A stretch of DNA of 64,000 bases, taken from assembly GCF_039541915.1 (NCBI RefSeq), contig NZ_BAABHD010000030.1, positions 186,001 through 250,000 on the forward strand, read 5' to 3'. The translations under genes and the position numbers were made by a program. Below, piece by piece: positions 32,818 to 42,494 of the stretch; the first letter of the stretch is position 1; each line of letters starts with the position of its first letter. This DNA comes from Nibrella saemangeumensis. Lineage in GTDB: Bacteria; Bacteroidota; Bacteroidia; Cytophagales; Spirosomataceae. The notes beneath the pieces were generated by a model. That model was not told the origin of the DNA, did no database searches, and worked only from the letters and a program-made list of their open reading frames with translations.

Positions 32818-33990
32818 CTACAGGTAAGGAACCGGGCGGATGGCCATTGCCTGGTCAACAGCCGTTTCAAAGCGGGTCCATTCGTGGTTAATGATAAACC
32901 GGGAGGTTCGGCGACGCGCCAGCACCATATCTTTCAGGTGCAGCATCAGCAGGGTCGATAACTCGACCTCGTGCCAGTCCCGGTTAGTATCCTGATACGG
33001 TTGCAGCACCGCCCGTTGGTGACCAACGTCTTTGGGGAAAAAGCGCCAGGTTTGCTTACGGGCCTTTACCCAGAGAGTCATGGTTCGGAAGTCATCAATT
33101 CGGGCGATAACATCGCTGTACTGGAAATTGATTGATTCACTAATTCCCTCAAACGGCTCCGTTCGGGACGTCAGCAGGATTGTTACGATGTCGTTACAAT
33201 CGGTGGTGAGTGTAATGGCCAGGTTGTCGTCGGGCTCGTCCGGGTTAGCGTAGCTGACCTGAATATCAATCCAGGCAGGCCAGTTGCCCCGCCAGCGCCA
33301 GATGTGCAGGGTCAGATCGAGCCAGTGCCCCAGGTTACCGCAGATGCGGGTACCTTCTGCCGGCTGCCGGTACCAGTGTTCCGGTGGAATCACATGCCCA
33401 TTGATAACGTAGCTGATGCTAAAGCCTCCGTTAGACGGCTGCTGCCGAACCCGGTCGGCCAGCAACCGGACTGCTCTGGCGTAGGGGCGGTTGTATCCGG
33501 CAAAAATTCGGGCGGTTGTCGCTCGCCGGGTGGCGGTTAGCTGCACCAATTGCTCAACGGAAACGGCAATGGGCTTCTCTACGTATACATCGATACCCCG
33601 GCGCAGGGCTTCAATAGCATATGACGTGTGGGACGCATGGTTGGATATGACATAGAGCAGTTTCAGCGACGGATGTGTGAATACCTCCTCCGCCGACGGC
33701 ACCATCTGCCGGAAAGCGTAATAGCGACCTAGTGATTCAGCCTGTTGCGGGTCGGTATCGTAGGCACTCAGGAAGACGTTTCCGCGTGCTTTCTGCAAAT
33801 AAAAGCAGACACAGCTAAAGGCAAACTGACCGCAGCCGATTACGGATACCTCGGGCTTTCCGGAAAGCGACAACCGGCTCCGGAGCCAGCGGGGCCGGGT
33901 TCGGCCCACGGCTTTGTTCACCGCACGCTGCCAGCCGTAAATTCCTGCAAAGCGGAGAAGTTTCAGAACTTTTTCTTTACGGCTGCTCAT
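32818..33990 (-). CDS. Gfo/Idh/MocA family oxidoreductase
   Basis: Start at ATG 33990 (MSSRKEKVLKLLRF), 7 bp after the upstream stop. There is an N-terminal extension of about 40 residues before the Rossmann motif VSVIGCGQFAFS. The catalytic EKP motif lies in VYVEKPIAVS and is followed by GYNRPYA. The sugar-binding second domain follows. NAD-dependent oxidation or reduction of a nucleotide sugar or polymer sugar is likely; the true substrate is unknown. It resembles the Gfo half of the protein at 24788-26962, though the two are clearly separate genes. Confidence 0.88.
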   Translation of the reverse strand: MSSRKEKVLKLLRFAGIYGWQRAVNKAVGRTRPRWLRSRLSLSGKPEVSVIGCGQFAFSCVCFYLQKARGNVFLSAYDTDPQQAESLGRYYAFRQMVPSAEEVFTHPSLKLLYVISNHASHTSYAIEALRRGIDVYVEKPIAVSVEQLVQLTATRRATTARIFAGYNRPYARAVRLLADRVRQQPSNGGFSISYVINGHVIPPEHWYRQPAEGTRICGNLGHWLDLTLHIWRWRGNWPAWIDIQVSYANPDEPDDNLAITLTTDCNDIVTILLTSRTEPFEGISESINFQYSDVIARIDDFRTMTLWVKARKQTWRFFPKDVGHQRAVLQPYQDTNRDWHEVELSTLLMLHLKDMVLARRRTSRFIINHEWTRFETAVDQAMAIRPVPYL

Positions 33991-33997
33991 AACTTCA

Positions 33998-35140
33998 TTA
34001 AGAAAACAAGGCCCGGTATTTTTCCTCAAACGCTTCCTCCCGTACATACTCACGAGCTACCTGCTCCGCCTGCTCCGACCATGCAAGGTATTGCTCAGAA
34101 CCCATAGCGATACAGTTTTTTAACGTTTCGGTCCAGCTTTGGGCCTGTAAAGGCAGATCCCAGCCAGCCTGCCGGCTTTCCAGATTCCGCCAGGGCGTCT
34201 GGTCGCTGAGTAGTACCGGCAAACCGGCCGACAAGGCTTCAAAGATAGCATGGCCAAAATTTTCTCCTAAAGTTGGCAGCACAAAAAAGTCGTACCGGCT
34301 CAGCACGTCCGCTACCCTGTCGTGACTAAGTGTGCCTTTGTACGTTACCAGACAATGAGCGGGAAGCTCCCTGATTACGTCCTCACACTCGTGCCAGTAA
34401 GGAATATCGACAATTGGCCCGTAAATATCCAGTTCAACTACCCCCTCGGTAACCGTCCGGAGCCGTTCGAGCAAAAACTTCAGGTTTTTTTTGGTAGTCA
34501 GCCGGGACACAAAAACCAGCTTCAGTCGTCCGGCCTCCTTGTCATTGCCCTGTAGTTTCCGGGAACCCGCTGAGGAAACCGGCGCTACATTTACGCCGGC
34601 CAATCGTACCGTAGCCTGCGGAAAGACCCGTTTGATGGAGTTCACCTCTTCTTCATCGGTGGCATGCCAGACAATAACCGATGCCGGCAGGAGTTTAACC
34701 AGGTACACAAACGGCAGCTTTTTGTATGCTTTCAGCCGGAGTGCCCCGGTATGGAGTTCGCCCCTAGGCGCTACAATAATCCGCTGCCGGGGGAACACGG
34801 TAAGCAGCAGCAATTGACGGGAGAAACCGGCAAACAGGCTATTCGTATAGATGAAAGCGAAGGATTGTGATCGTATAATCCGGTGAATGTCGCGGATGCC
34901 CGTTCTGGCCGGCGACAGGTAGATTATCTGATAGCCATTCTGGTTCAGCCACTCGTCGGGCCGGATGGTCGTATACGGCTGCTGATCCCCATAGTCCCGA
35001 TCCCGCGTAACCACGTAGATGTCGTACCGGTCTTTCAGCAGAGCCACCAGGTTGGCTACCGACTGGGTAGGGCCTCCAAATTTGTAGCCGGGCAGATAGT
35101 ATTCAATAAAAATCAGCAGTTTGGGTTTACTCAATGCCAT
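33998..35140 (-). CDS. Glycosyltransferase family 4
   Basis: GT-B fold: N-terminal IFIEYYLPGYKFGGPTQS (the GGP loop of GT4 acceptor domains), and C-terminal LKLVFVSRLTTKKNLKFLL and ENFGHAIFEALSAGLPVLLS, which holds the EX7E nucleotide-sugar motif. Cytoplasmic or peripheral membrane enzyme adding one sugar to the lipid-linked unit. It overlaps asnB by 14 bp, suggesting coupled translation. Confidence 0.9.
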   Translation of the reverse strand: MALSKPKLLIFIEYYLPGYKFGGPTQSVANLVALLKDRYDIYVVTRDRDYGDQQPYTTIRPDEWLNQNGYQIIYLSPARTGIRDIHRIIRSQSFAFIYTNSLFAGFSRQLLLLTVFPRQRIIVAPRGELHTGALRLKAYKKLPFVYLVKLLPASVIVWHATDEEEVNSIKRVFPQATVRLAGVNVAPVSSAGSRKLQGNDKEAGRLKLVFVSRLTTKKNLKFLLERLRTVTEGVVELDIYGPIVDIPYWHECEDVIRELPAHCLVTYKGTLSHDRVADVLSRYDFFVLPTLGENFGHAIFEALSAGLPVLLSDQTPWRNLESRQAGWDLPLQAQSWTETLKNCIAMGSEQYLAWSEQAEQVAREYVREEAFEEKYRALFS

Positions 35141-36992
35141 TTTCCTTAATCCATTCGGCCAATACCACCAGCGCCCAGATCTGTAGCCATATAACCCGTT
35201 TACTACCCCGCAGAAATTTGTCCCACATCGTGTCTATTACCTCCGCCCGGAAGTAGGGCGTCTGGCCCAGCCACGTCAGTCGTTCGTGGCAAAACTCCCG
35301 CAACTCGTTCTTCATCCAGTACGTCCAGGGCAGCTCAAAACCTTGTTTCGGCCGTTTACGGATTGCCTCCGGCAGAATGTCCCGGAGGGCGTTGACCAAT
35401 AACTGTTTCGGACTACCCGGATACTTGTAAACATCGGGAATACTCAATGCATAGTCAACCAGTTCATGGTCGAAGAAAGGAACCCGGAGTTCGAGCGCAT
35501 GGACCATGCTCATCTGGTCAGAGTCTTTCAGAAGAACACTTTCCGTATAGGTAGCTATTTCAGCTACCGAAAACTGACTGAGTACCGGCATGCTGCCCAA
35601 TTCAGTATCATCGGCCGATAGGTAGGTCGCAGCGAAATCAGGTTGATCACCGATGCCGGTAAGCGCTTCGATAACATCCTTCTGAAACAGCCGCCGGATT
35701 GGCGGATACATATGGCCGATAGACCGGCTCCTGGTCGCCAGAATAGTTTTTAACTTATCGTACCGATTAGCCGACAGCAGCCCAACCGAACTACCCGCTA
35801 ACTGACGCACCAGCCGGGGAGTTCGCCACAATAACCTCGACGAATACAAATCATAAAAGTATTTGAACGAAGGATACCCCGCAAACAGCTCATCGCCCCC
35901 CAGGCCAGACAGGGCTACCGTCAACCCCGCTTCCTTCGTGTACTTCGACACCATGTAGGTGTTAACCCCATCGCTGCTGGGGCGGTCGATGCTCTTCAGG
36001 ATAATTGGCAATTCTTCCCGCAACTGCTGAGCCGACAGGGTTACGGTATGGTGTCGGGTGTTGAACCGCCGGGCCGCCAATACTGCGTACTGCGATTCAT
36101 CGTACTGGTCTTCTTTAAACGAGAGGTTGACGGTGTTGATGGGCTGCTCGGTACACTGCGCCATCAGACCGACAATTGCCGTGGAGTCGACTCCCCCCGA
36201 CAGAAAGGCACCAATGGGTACATCACTCATCATCTGCCGCTCTACCGCTTTTGATACTAAATCGGCTACCTGCCGCTCTACCTCGGCCAGTGACTGGACG
36301 GGTGCCGGCCTGAAGGCTTTCAGGGTCCAGTAGGTATGCAATGTCAAGGTCGGGTGTCGGGTATCTACCCAGGCGCAGGTGCCGGACGGAAGCTGGTAGA
36401 TTCTGTCGACAATGGTATGTGGTTCGTGTACGGATTGGTAGGCCAGGTAGTCGGTCAGGCCGGCCATTGACAACTTTTTCGGGACCATGCCGCTCCGCAG
36501 AATAGCTCTTACTTCCGAGGCAAGGAGAAAGACCTGGTCATCCTGGTAGTAATACAGGGGTTTTACTCCCAAGCGATCCCGGCCCAGGAATAGCCGCTGG
36601 TCAACGGTATCGTAGATCGCAAACGCAAAGATGCCGTTAAAGTGTGATACACAGCGCTCACCCCAACGGATAAAAGCCGCCAGGATTACTTCGGAGTCAG
36701 ACTCAGTCCGAAACGCATAGCCCGGTTCCAACTGGCTTCGCAATTCCCGGTAGTTATAAATTTCGCCGTTGAAAATCAGGGCATACCGCTTTGCGCCATC
36801 ATACAATGGCTGATTTGCCACGCTGGACGTATCAATGATGGACAAACGTCGGTGCCCTAACGCCACCTGTTGCTCAATCAGATACCCTTCAGCATCGGGC
36901 CCCCGGTGCCGCACCGCGTTGGTCATCGTGCGTATACACTCTGCCAAACATATTGCCTGCCTATAACTGACTATTGCCGCAATTCCGCACAT
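35127..36992 (-). CDS. asnB: Asparagine synthase (glutamine-hydrolysing), EPS-associated
   Basis: The N-terminal glutaminase has Cys2 as nucleophile (MCGIAAIVS), with RHRGPDAEG, GHRRLSIID and FNGEIYNYREL. The synthetase domain carries the pyrophosphate loop LSGGVDSTAIVG and later YTESVLLKDSDQMSM. Length 621 fits the family. In polysaccharide loci such enzymes are thought to amidate carboxyl groups of uronic acids using glutamine and ATP, which suits a polymer with ManNAcA; a plain role in asparagine supply is the alternative. Confidence 0.93.
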   Translation of the reverse strand: MCGIAAIVSYRQAICLAECIRTMTNAVRHRGPDAEGYLIEQQVALGHRRLSIIDTSSVANQPLYDGAKRYALIFNGEIYNYRELRSQLEPGYAFRTESDSEVILAAFIRWGERCVSHFNGIFAFAIYDTVDQRLFLGRDRLGVKPLYYYQDDQVFLLASEVRAILRSGMVPKKLSMAGLTDYLAYQSVHEPHTIVDRIYQLPSGTCAWVDTRHPTLTLHTYWTLKAFRPAPVQSLAEVERQVADLVSKAVERQMMSDVPIGAFLSGGVDSTAIVGLMAQCTEQPINTVNLSFKEDQYDESQYAVLAARRFNTRHHTVTLSAQQLREELPIILKSIDRPSSDGVNTYMVSKYTKEAGLTVALSGLGGDELFAGYPSFKYFYDLYSSRLLWRTPRLVRQLAGSSVGLLSANRYDKLKTILATRSRSIGHMYPPIRRLFQKDVIEALTGIGDQPDFAATYLSADDTELGSMPVLSQFSVAEIATYTESVLLKDSDQMSMVHALELRVPFFDHELVDYALSIPDVYKYPGSPKQLLVNALRDILPEAIRKRPKQGFELPWTYWMKNELREFCHERLTWLGQTPYFRAEVIDTMWDKFLRGSKRVIWLQIWALVVLAEWIKENGIE

Positions 36993-37001
36993 AAACTTTC
37001 C

Positions 37002-38051
37002 CTAACTGGAAACCAAAGCCCCCTGATTAATTGATGCGTACAATGACATATACTGGTGTGCGACAGTTTGCAGAAGAAATCGTTTTTTGTTCCGATGGCC
37101 ACCGGCTACCAGCGCCTGGGCGTAAGCTGAATCATTGAGAACCCGATGAATGGCTTCCCGAATGTCGGCAACGTGGTAAGGATTGACCAGGCAGGCGCCC
37201 TCACCGGCCACTTCCCGCATCGGACTTAAATTACTGGTAATAACTGGGCGTCCTAGCGCCTGCGCTTCAATAATTGGCATTCCAAACCCTTCATAAGTAG
37301 AGGCAAACACCACCACATCAGCTTCCCGATACTTCTGAATTAATTCCAATTTACCAATATTAAAGCAGTTTTGGTAATCAATACCGTACTCTTCCAGTTT
37401 TTGATGCTGAGCAACAGACATATGACCGATTACCTGCAAACAGCAGGGCATATCTTTTATGGCCTCAATAACCCGCAATAGGTTTTTGTGTTCACTCGTG
37501 CCTACGTGTAGAATGACTGGTTTCTGACGCCGTCGCCTGAAGCTAACTGCGCCGTCATCGTCAAAAGCCGGATCATAGAAATTAGGAATGACCCGAATCT
37601 TTTCCGGCCGGATTCCCACCTGTTCAATCAACTCAAGTTTCGATTTTTCTGAAATGGTCGTCACCACGGCAGCACACCGAGCGGGCAGTTTATACCAGAA
37701 CCAGTAAAACAGCCAATACTTCGGGTGCCATTTGGGATACCGATCCAGTAGCACACAATCATGAATGGTTAAAATGGTGGAGCGGGTGGGCAGTACAAAC
37801 GCCAGATAGTGAACATCCCCCGTGATGTGGTTTATCTGGTTAGGATGGAGGTTCCGGTAAGCAAATGCCAGGTTCTTTACCAGATTGAACGGACTGGATA
37901 AATCGTGTGGACAAATTTCACTTCTGACCTGTACCAGGTCTCTGTGTTGAGAAAGATACCCGGTTAAGGATGAAAAGAGTGTTTCTATACTATGAAAGTG
38001 CGGTAATTTCTTGCGGTAAAATAAAGTTACAGGTAGCGGAAACGTTGGCAT
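37002..38051 (-). CDS. Glycosyltransferase family 4
   Basis: Start at ATG 38051 (MPTFPLPVTLFYRKK), 4 bp after the upstream stop. N-terminal domain with NQINHITGDVHYLAF and TILTIHDCVLL; C-terminal domain with PVILHVGTSEHKNLLRVIEAI and the donor motif STYEGFGMPIIEAQALG. WsaF/mannosyltransferase-like member of GT4. Part of the tight minus-strand operon. Confidence 0.9.
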   Translation of the reverse strand: MPTFPLPVTLFYRKKLPHFHSIETLFSSLTGYLSQHRDLVQVRSEICPHDLSSPFNLVKNLAFAYRNLHPNQINHITGDVHYLAFVLPTRSTILTIHDCVLLDRYPKWHPKYWLFYWFWYKLPARCAAVVTTISEKSKLELIEQVGIRPEKIRVIPNFYDPAFDDDGAVSFRRRRQKPVILHVGTSEHKNLLRVIEAIKDMPCCLQVIGHMSVAQHQKLEEYGIDYQNCFNIGKLELIQKYREADVVVFASTYEGFGMPIIEAQALGRPVITSNLSPMREVAGEGACLVNPYHVADIREAIHRVLNDSAYAQALVAGGHRNKKRFLLQTVAHQYMSLYASINQGALVSS

Positions 38052-38055
38052 GGAC

Positions 38056-39240
38056 TCATAAAGAAATATTCTCTCGGCGGGCAATATCTTCCAGCGCACC
38101 CTGAACCTGAGCGTAATAATTCTCCCAGGTATACTGTTCAGCTACCCGGCGAGCCTCCAGCCCCAGTCGTTCTACTTCTGCCCGATTCTGATAAAGGTAC
38201 ATGATTTTTTCCTGAAGAGCCTGTTGGTCACCCGGTGGTACAACAAAGCCACCGCCTTTGGCAACGGCATCTTTAGCTCCCGTATTCTCCGTAACAATAA
38301 CGGGTGTCCCACAGGCCATAGCTTCTAATACCACCTGCCCCCAGCTATCCAGGTAAGACGGAAACACGAATACATCGGCATGTTGGTAATACTTCACCAG
38401 TTCATCGTGGTGTAGGAAAGGCAGGTAGGTGAACGAACCAGAATACTGCTTCAGCAAAGAGCCTGCATCTCCAACCGGTCCGACAATAATTAGCTCGGCA
38501 TCGGGAAGCTTTAGCGTTTGCCATGCAGCCAGAAGCTTATCAATGCCCTTCAGGTAATGAATAGTACCCACGTAAAGAGCAGTAAAGCGACTTTTACGGG
38601 GAACGGCTGGCCGAAAAAGCTCCAGATTAACACCTAAATTAAGTTCATAGATTCGATACGGCTGAATACCGTTCTCAACCAGGCTATGTGTAGCGAAACC
38701 AGAAAGCGAAAAAATATAATCGGTAACAGCCAGGGCCGCATCTTTACGCCAGTTTACATAGCTCATCTCACGGGGGTCAACGGGAAGCGGGCTATACATA
38801 CTTCGTAAGGCAACGGACTTTGTGTGATGGATGTGGGCAAGATCTAGAACTGTTACCTTCCCTAACTTTTTAGCCGTTCGGAAAGATATCAGGTTACAAT
38901 TTTCGTAGCCAATCAGAATATCAAAACGCAGGTCATTTACTAGTCGACGGGCAACCCAACGATCAAACATAGAGAATAGATACCGTACGTGCAAATAATG
39001 ACTTCGATAAAGCCGAGAGAGAAGAGTTGATAAATACTGGGAGCGAATCTTTTGAGATGGTATATTAAGAAAAATCTTTTTCCTGAGTTGAGGGCGAATA
39101 AAAGAAATATTCTGTATGGAAGAAGCTAAGATGTTGGTAGCAAAACCCGTGTAAAAACTTTTTAACCAACCTCGCGTCTCAAGCGCAATAAGTAGTTGAT
39201 TAACATGTTGCTTCCCCTCATGTGATACAACAATCTTCAT
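38056..39240 (-). CDS. Glycosyltransferase family 4
   Basis: The N-terminal domain starts MKIVVSHEGKQHVNQL. The C-terminal domain has FTALYVGTIHYLKGIDKLLAAW and SYLDSWGQVVLEAMACGTPV with the EX7E pair. The DNA becomes visibly more AT-rich here than in the genes at 33-37 kb. It follows the polymerase gene with no gap (stop of that gene at 39241). Confidence 0.9.
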   Translation of the reverse strand: MKIVVSHEGKQHVNQLLIALETRGWLKSFYTGFATNILASSIQNISFIRPQLRKKIFLNIPSQKIRSQYLSTLLSRLYRSHYLHVRYLFSMFDRWVARRLVNDLRFDILIGYENCNLISFRTAKKLGKVTVLDLAHIHHTKSVALRSMYSPLPVDPREMSYVNWRKDAALAVTDYIFSLSGFATHSLVENGIQPYRIYELNLGVNLELFRPAVPRKSRFTALYVGTIHYLKGIDKLLAAWQTLKLPDAELIIVGPVGDAGSLLKQYSGSFTYLPFLHHDELVKYYQHADVFVFPSYLDSWGQVVLEAMACGTPVIVTENTGAKDAVAKGGGFVVPPGDQQALQEKIMYLYQNRAEVERLGLEARRVAEQYTWENYYAQVQGALEDIARRENISL

Positions 39241-40488
39241 CTAAGGAGAATTTAACTTTCTTAAATAGAAACAGCGGTCAAGATACATAATTCCTAAGAA
39301 CGTGTAAAAGGCAGAGACAGAATTAAAGACAGTATTAGAGTTAAATACATTAAGATAAATAAGCATCAAACTAAACACAAAAGGAATAGTGGTAAGTCGC
39401 ATTAAATAAAACCACATAAACAACCTCACAAAGAACAGCAAAAAGCCACCTTCAAGAACAATCCGCTCTGCTTCTTCTTCATAATATCCATAATCTCTAT
39501 TATAAATAGACTCTCCAAATAAAGAAATCGACCCTTGATAAGTCCCACCTAATCCAGTTCCCAAAAATGGGTACTGACCTTTAAACTTAACGATTTCCTC
39601 TAAAGGTCCAACGCTTCTTGCTATGTTCTCACCATCGGCGCTGTGTCCTTGAACTCTAGCATATAACCCGGTATAAGCTTCATCTACTAATGAAACACGG
39701 TTATATTGGTAGAACATAAATATCAATCCAAAAACTAATAGAAATGCTACGGAATTACGAAAGTCTGTTGTGGTAGAGAGTATACTACAAGAAACAAGAA
39801 TTATTAACATTGCAGCCAACCCACGGGAACCAGTCATAGGAGTAATAACTAAACATATAGTTAATAATAATACGACCTTCAAAGTATTTACTTTAAGAAG
39901 TTTCATCCCCCAGAAAACAAACCCGAAGAAAGCAAACAGAGAGGTTTGACCAGCTAGATAAGCAAAAGTACCAGAAATTCTGACTTTATTTACCGCTGAA
40001 AGTAAAGCCACCACCTCCATATCTCGTGCATATCTATTGATAATGCTATCTGCAGGGGCCATAAACTGAATTACTCCTAAAATGCCCTCTATCACAGCAA
40101 TAATAAGAAAGATGCTAGTAAGTTTCTCAAGGGGAAAAGCATCCCGATCATTCAAATAAAAAATAAGTGGCAAAAATACTCCAACATGCAGAAGAATACC
40201 AATCAAACCATGCCAAATAGTATGAGAGAGAGGATTAAAAGCCATTAATATAAGTATTAAAACAAAAAAAATACTTACAGTAAAATTAGAGCTACTTAAT
40301 GACTTAGATTTAGAGAAACTGACTAAAACGATCGGCAAAACTATTTGGCCAAATAATATAATATTACCTGATAAAGAATCTGTAAGTACCCATTTTCGAA
40401 CAGCTCCACTAAACGTAGTATACAAAAATAGATACGCTAATAATTTAATATTAAAAGCTTTTGCTTTATTTAGATTAATCTCGTCCAT
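39241..40488 (-). CDS. O-antigen polymerase/ligase-like membrane protein (Wzy-type)
   Basis: Start at ATG 40488 (MDEINLNKAKAFN); the frame extends upstream to 40527 but would overlap more. About ten to eleven hydrophobic segments are present, and a large periplasmic loop between about residues 255 and 345 contains GLYARVQGHSADG and YPFLGTGLGG, a typical Wzy/WaaL architecture. The motif TPMTGSRGLAAML precedes the loop. It likely polymerises repeat units on the periplasmic side. Its presence next to an ABC exporter is unusual (see findings). Confidence 0.82.
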   Translation of the reverse strand: MDEINLNKAKAFNIKLLAYLFLYTTFSGAVRKWVLTDSLSGNIILFGQIVLPIVLVSFSKSKSLSSSNFTVSIFFVLILILMAFNPLSHTIWHGLIGILLHVGVFLPLIFYLNDRDAFPLEKLTSIFLIIAVIEGILGVIQFMAPADSIINRYARDMEVVALLSAVNKVRISGTFAYLAGQTSLFAFFGFVFWGMKLLKVNTLKVVLLLTICLVITPMTGSRGLAAMLIILVSCSILSTTTDFRNSVAFLLVFGLIFMFYQYNRVSLVDEAYTGLYARVQGHSADGENIARSVGPLEEIVKFKGQYPFLGTGLGGTYQGSISLFGESIYNRDYGYYEEEAERIVLEGGFLLFFVRLFMWFYLMRLTTIPFVFSLMLIYLNVFNSNTVFNSVSAFYTFLGIMYLDRCFYLRKLNSP

Positions 40489-41482
40489 AATCAAATTTTC
40501 TAATAACTGACAAGAGCCTTTCTGCAACTACTGAACGAGTATGTTTTTGCAGGTGTATATTAGCGTTATGCTGAAAATGTTCCCGCCAAAATGGCTCATA
40601 TAAAGACTTAGCTAAAAGAAGAGACAGAGCTGAGACGTCTCCCATAGGAAAAGTCACTCCGCAAGGTCCTATAGCTTCTGGTAAACCGCCTGCATCTGAT
40701 CCGACAACTAAACATCCACATGCGATACCTTCTAAGGCTACAATTCCAAATGGCTCAGCATAAGCAGATGGAACAACCATTACTTTATGCTGATTAAGCA
40801 AACGGGCTAATTTTTCACCTAAAACATTACCAGTAAATGTAATCTGGGAACTAAGGCCAAGCTCATTGGACAAATTTTTCAAGTTTCCTTCCTCTGGCCC
40901 TTCACCTACAATAGTAACAGAAGGCCTAAGCGCATGTTCATCCTTGAGAACTTTCAGAGAATGTAGTAAAACATCTCCTCCTTTCTCAGATACTAATCTA
41001 CCTAGAAAGACTAAGTCCCTAGGACGATCATAAGAATTAATCGTGTAAAAAATTTTGGGGTTATATGGATTTAAAATAACTTCACAATTTTCGTAGTTAC
41101 GGGCGATATATGAGCTACAACTCACATTAATTGCAAATTTACGCGCGACTATCCTTTTTAATTGACCGTTGATTGAGGTATTATATTCACCTTGATGATT
41201 TACAACAAAAAGTTTTCTGGATAAGAGAATAGGAATAAAACCTTTTAAACTCACATTAGTCTGAATAACTACTTGAGCCCAGAGCATATGCTTAACTGTA
41301 CTGACAAAACTAGTACCTCTAATAACTTCAAAGGGAAAATAGTCCTTGCGATCAGACTTAGTTGAAGTTATCACTCGGACTTTATGCCCCAAATGGCTTA
41401 GTTCTATAGCTAAGTCTTTAACTACATTCTCTAAACCGCCAATCATTGGGTAAAAATTAGGAGAATAGAAAATAATTTTCAT
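40475..41482 (-). CDS. Glycosyltransferase family 4
   Basis: N-terminal MKIIFYSPNFYPMIGGLENVV (GG loop). C-terminal LVFLGRLVSEKGGDVLL, TIVGEGPEEGNL and PSAYAEPFGIVALEGIACG (EX7E). AT-rich gene of the central operon; its 3' end overlaps the Wzy gene start by 14 bp. Confidence 0.9.
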   Translation of the reverse strand: MKIIFYSPNFYPMIGGLENVVKDLAIELSHLGHKVRVITSTKSDRKDYFPFEVIRGTSFVSTVKHMLWAQVVIQTNVSLKGFIPILLSRKLFVVNHQGEYNTSINGQLKRIVARKFAINVSCSSYIARNYENCEVILNPYNPKIFYTINSYDRPRDLVFLGRLVSEKGGDVLLHSLKVLKDEHALRPSVTIVGEGPEEGNLKNLSNELGLSSQITFTGNVLGEKLARLLNQHKVMVVPSAYAEPFGIVALEGIACGCLVVGSDAGGLPEAIGPCGVTFPMGDVSALSLLLAKSLYEPFWREHFQHNANIHLQKHTRSVVAERLLSVIRKFDYGRD

Positions 41483-41508
41483 AAAACAAGTTTAAGGCAA
41501 ATTATACA

Positions 41509-42399
41509 TTACTTATATATATTCCAACCTTTGTTAGAAAATGCATCTTGAATAAATTCTGGTTCTTTAGTAGCTAAATAATTCACAACTTCATAAGAAA
41601 TATCAAGTCGAGAATCATCTGGGTTACAAATTGCCACACCATATTTAGATCTATTTAATTTATATATAGTATACCCTAAAGACTTCAAATACTGGGACGC
41701 TTTACTATTTATTCCTAGGTGTTCTTCGTAGATAACATTTTTTATCACTCCACTAGTTAGTAAAGTTTTTGCACCTTTAAAAACTGAGTATTCATGCCCC
41801 TCTACATCAATTTTAAGTAATTTAAAGCTTTTATCCAAAGATATAAGACTATCGAGCTTTCTAAGAATTACCGGAATAGTACATCTAACAGCTTCTCCCT
41901 TATGTTCAAGAGTGGCAATGCCATTATTGTTTTCAAAACCGCTTGGTATATTCAAAATACCCTCACCATCTACATCAGAGAGTGCGTATGGAAAGAATTC
42001 AACGTTAGAATATCCAGCGTCCCTAAGTAGCTGAATGTTCTTTAACAGATACTCATCAACTAAATATGGATGAGGTTCATAAGAATAAACTTTACCATTC
42101 GCTCCACATTTATAAGCCATAAGATTAGTAATATACCCTATGTTTGCACCAACATCAAATACGTTATCTCCTGTTGAAATTATTCTATGAATTGTTTCAG
42201 TTAGAATTAAGTCGTAGACTCCTAAGGTATAAATAGCTTTTCCAATTGTTTGGTTAGGGTCAACAAGCAAAGAAAGTCCCCACGGTAGATGACACTTAAT
42301 GTTAGTTGTATCTTTCAAAAAAGGCCAATACAAGCGCTTAAAAATTTGAATGGGTTTTTTAATATATTCAATTTTTTTATAAAAAAGAGATTCTAGCAT
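41509..42399 (-). CDS. FkbM family methyltransferase
   Basis: SAM motif VFDVGANIGYITN, then YSYEPHPYLVDEY and the FkbM block LLKIDVEGHEYSVFKGA. 296 residues. It shares the fold with the protein at 30885 but little close identity, so the two probably methylate different positions or sugars. Gaps of 26 bp and 95 bp to its neighbours. Confidence 0.88.
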   Translation of the reverse strand: MLESLFYKKIEYIKKPIQIFKRLYWPFLKDTTNIKCHLPWGLSLLVDPNQTIGKAIYTLGVYDLILTETIHRIISTGDNVFDVGANIGYITNLMAYKCGANGKVYSYEPHPYLVDEYLLKNIQLLRDAGYSNVEFFPYALSDVDGEGILNIPSGFENNNGIATLEHKGEAVRCTIPVILRKLDSLISLDKSFKLLKIDVEGHEYSVFKGAKTLLTSGVIKNVIYEEHLGINSKASQYLKSLGYTIYKLNRSKYGVAICNPDDSRLDISYEVVNYLATKEPEFIQDAFSNKGWNIYK

Positions 42400-42494
42400 A
42401 TTGCTATAAAACAGGTTAAAGCTTTAACATTATTTAAAAATTTAAACTATAAGATGACGACAAGTAAGAAGTAAGTATTAATCGTTTTGAATAC

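Noticed and set aside
39241..40488. Wzx flippase
   Set aside because: The large periplasmic loop late in the protein and the segment count fit Wzy/WaaL, not the MATE-like flippase layout.
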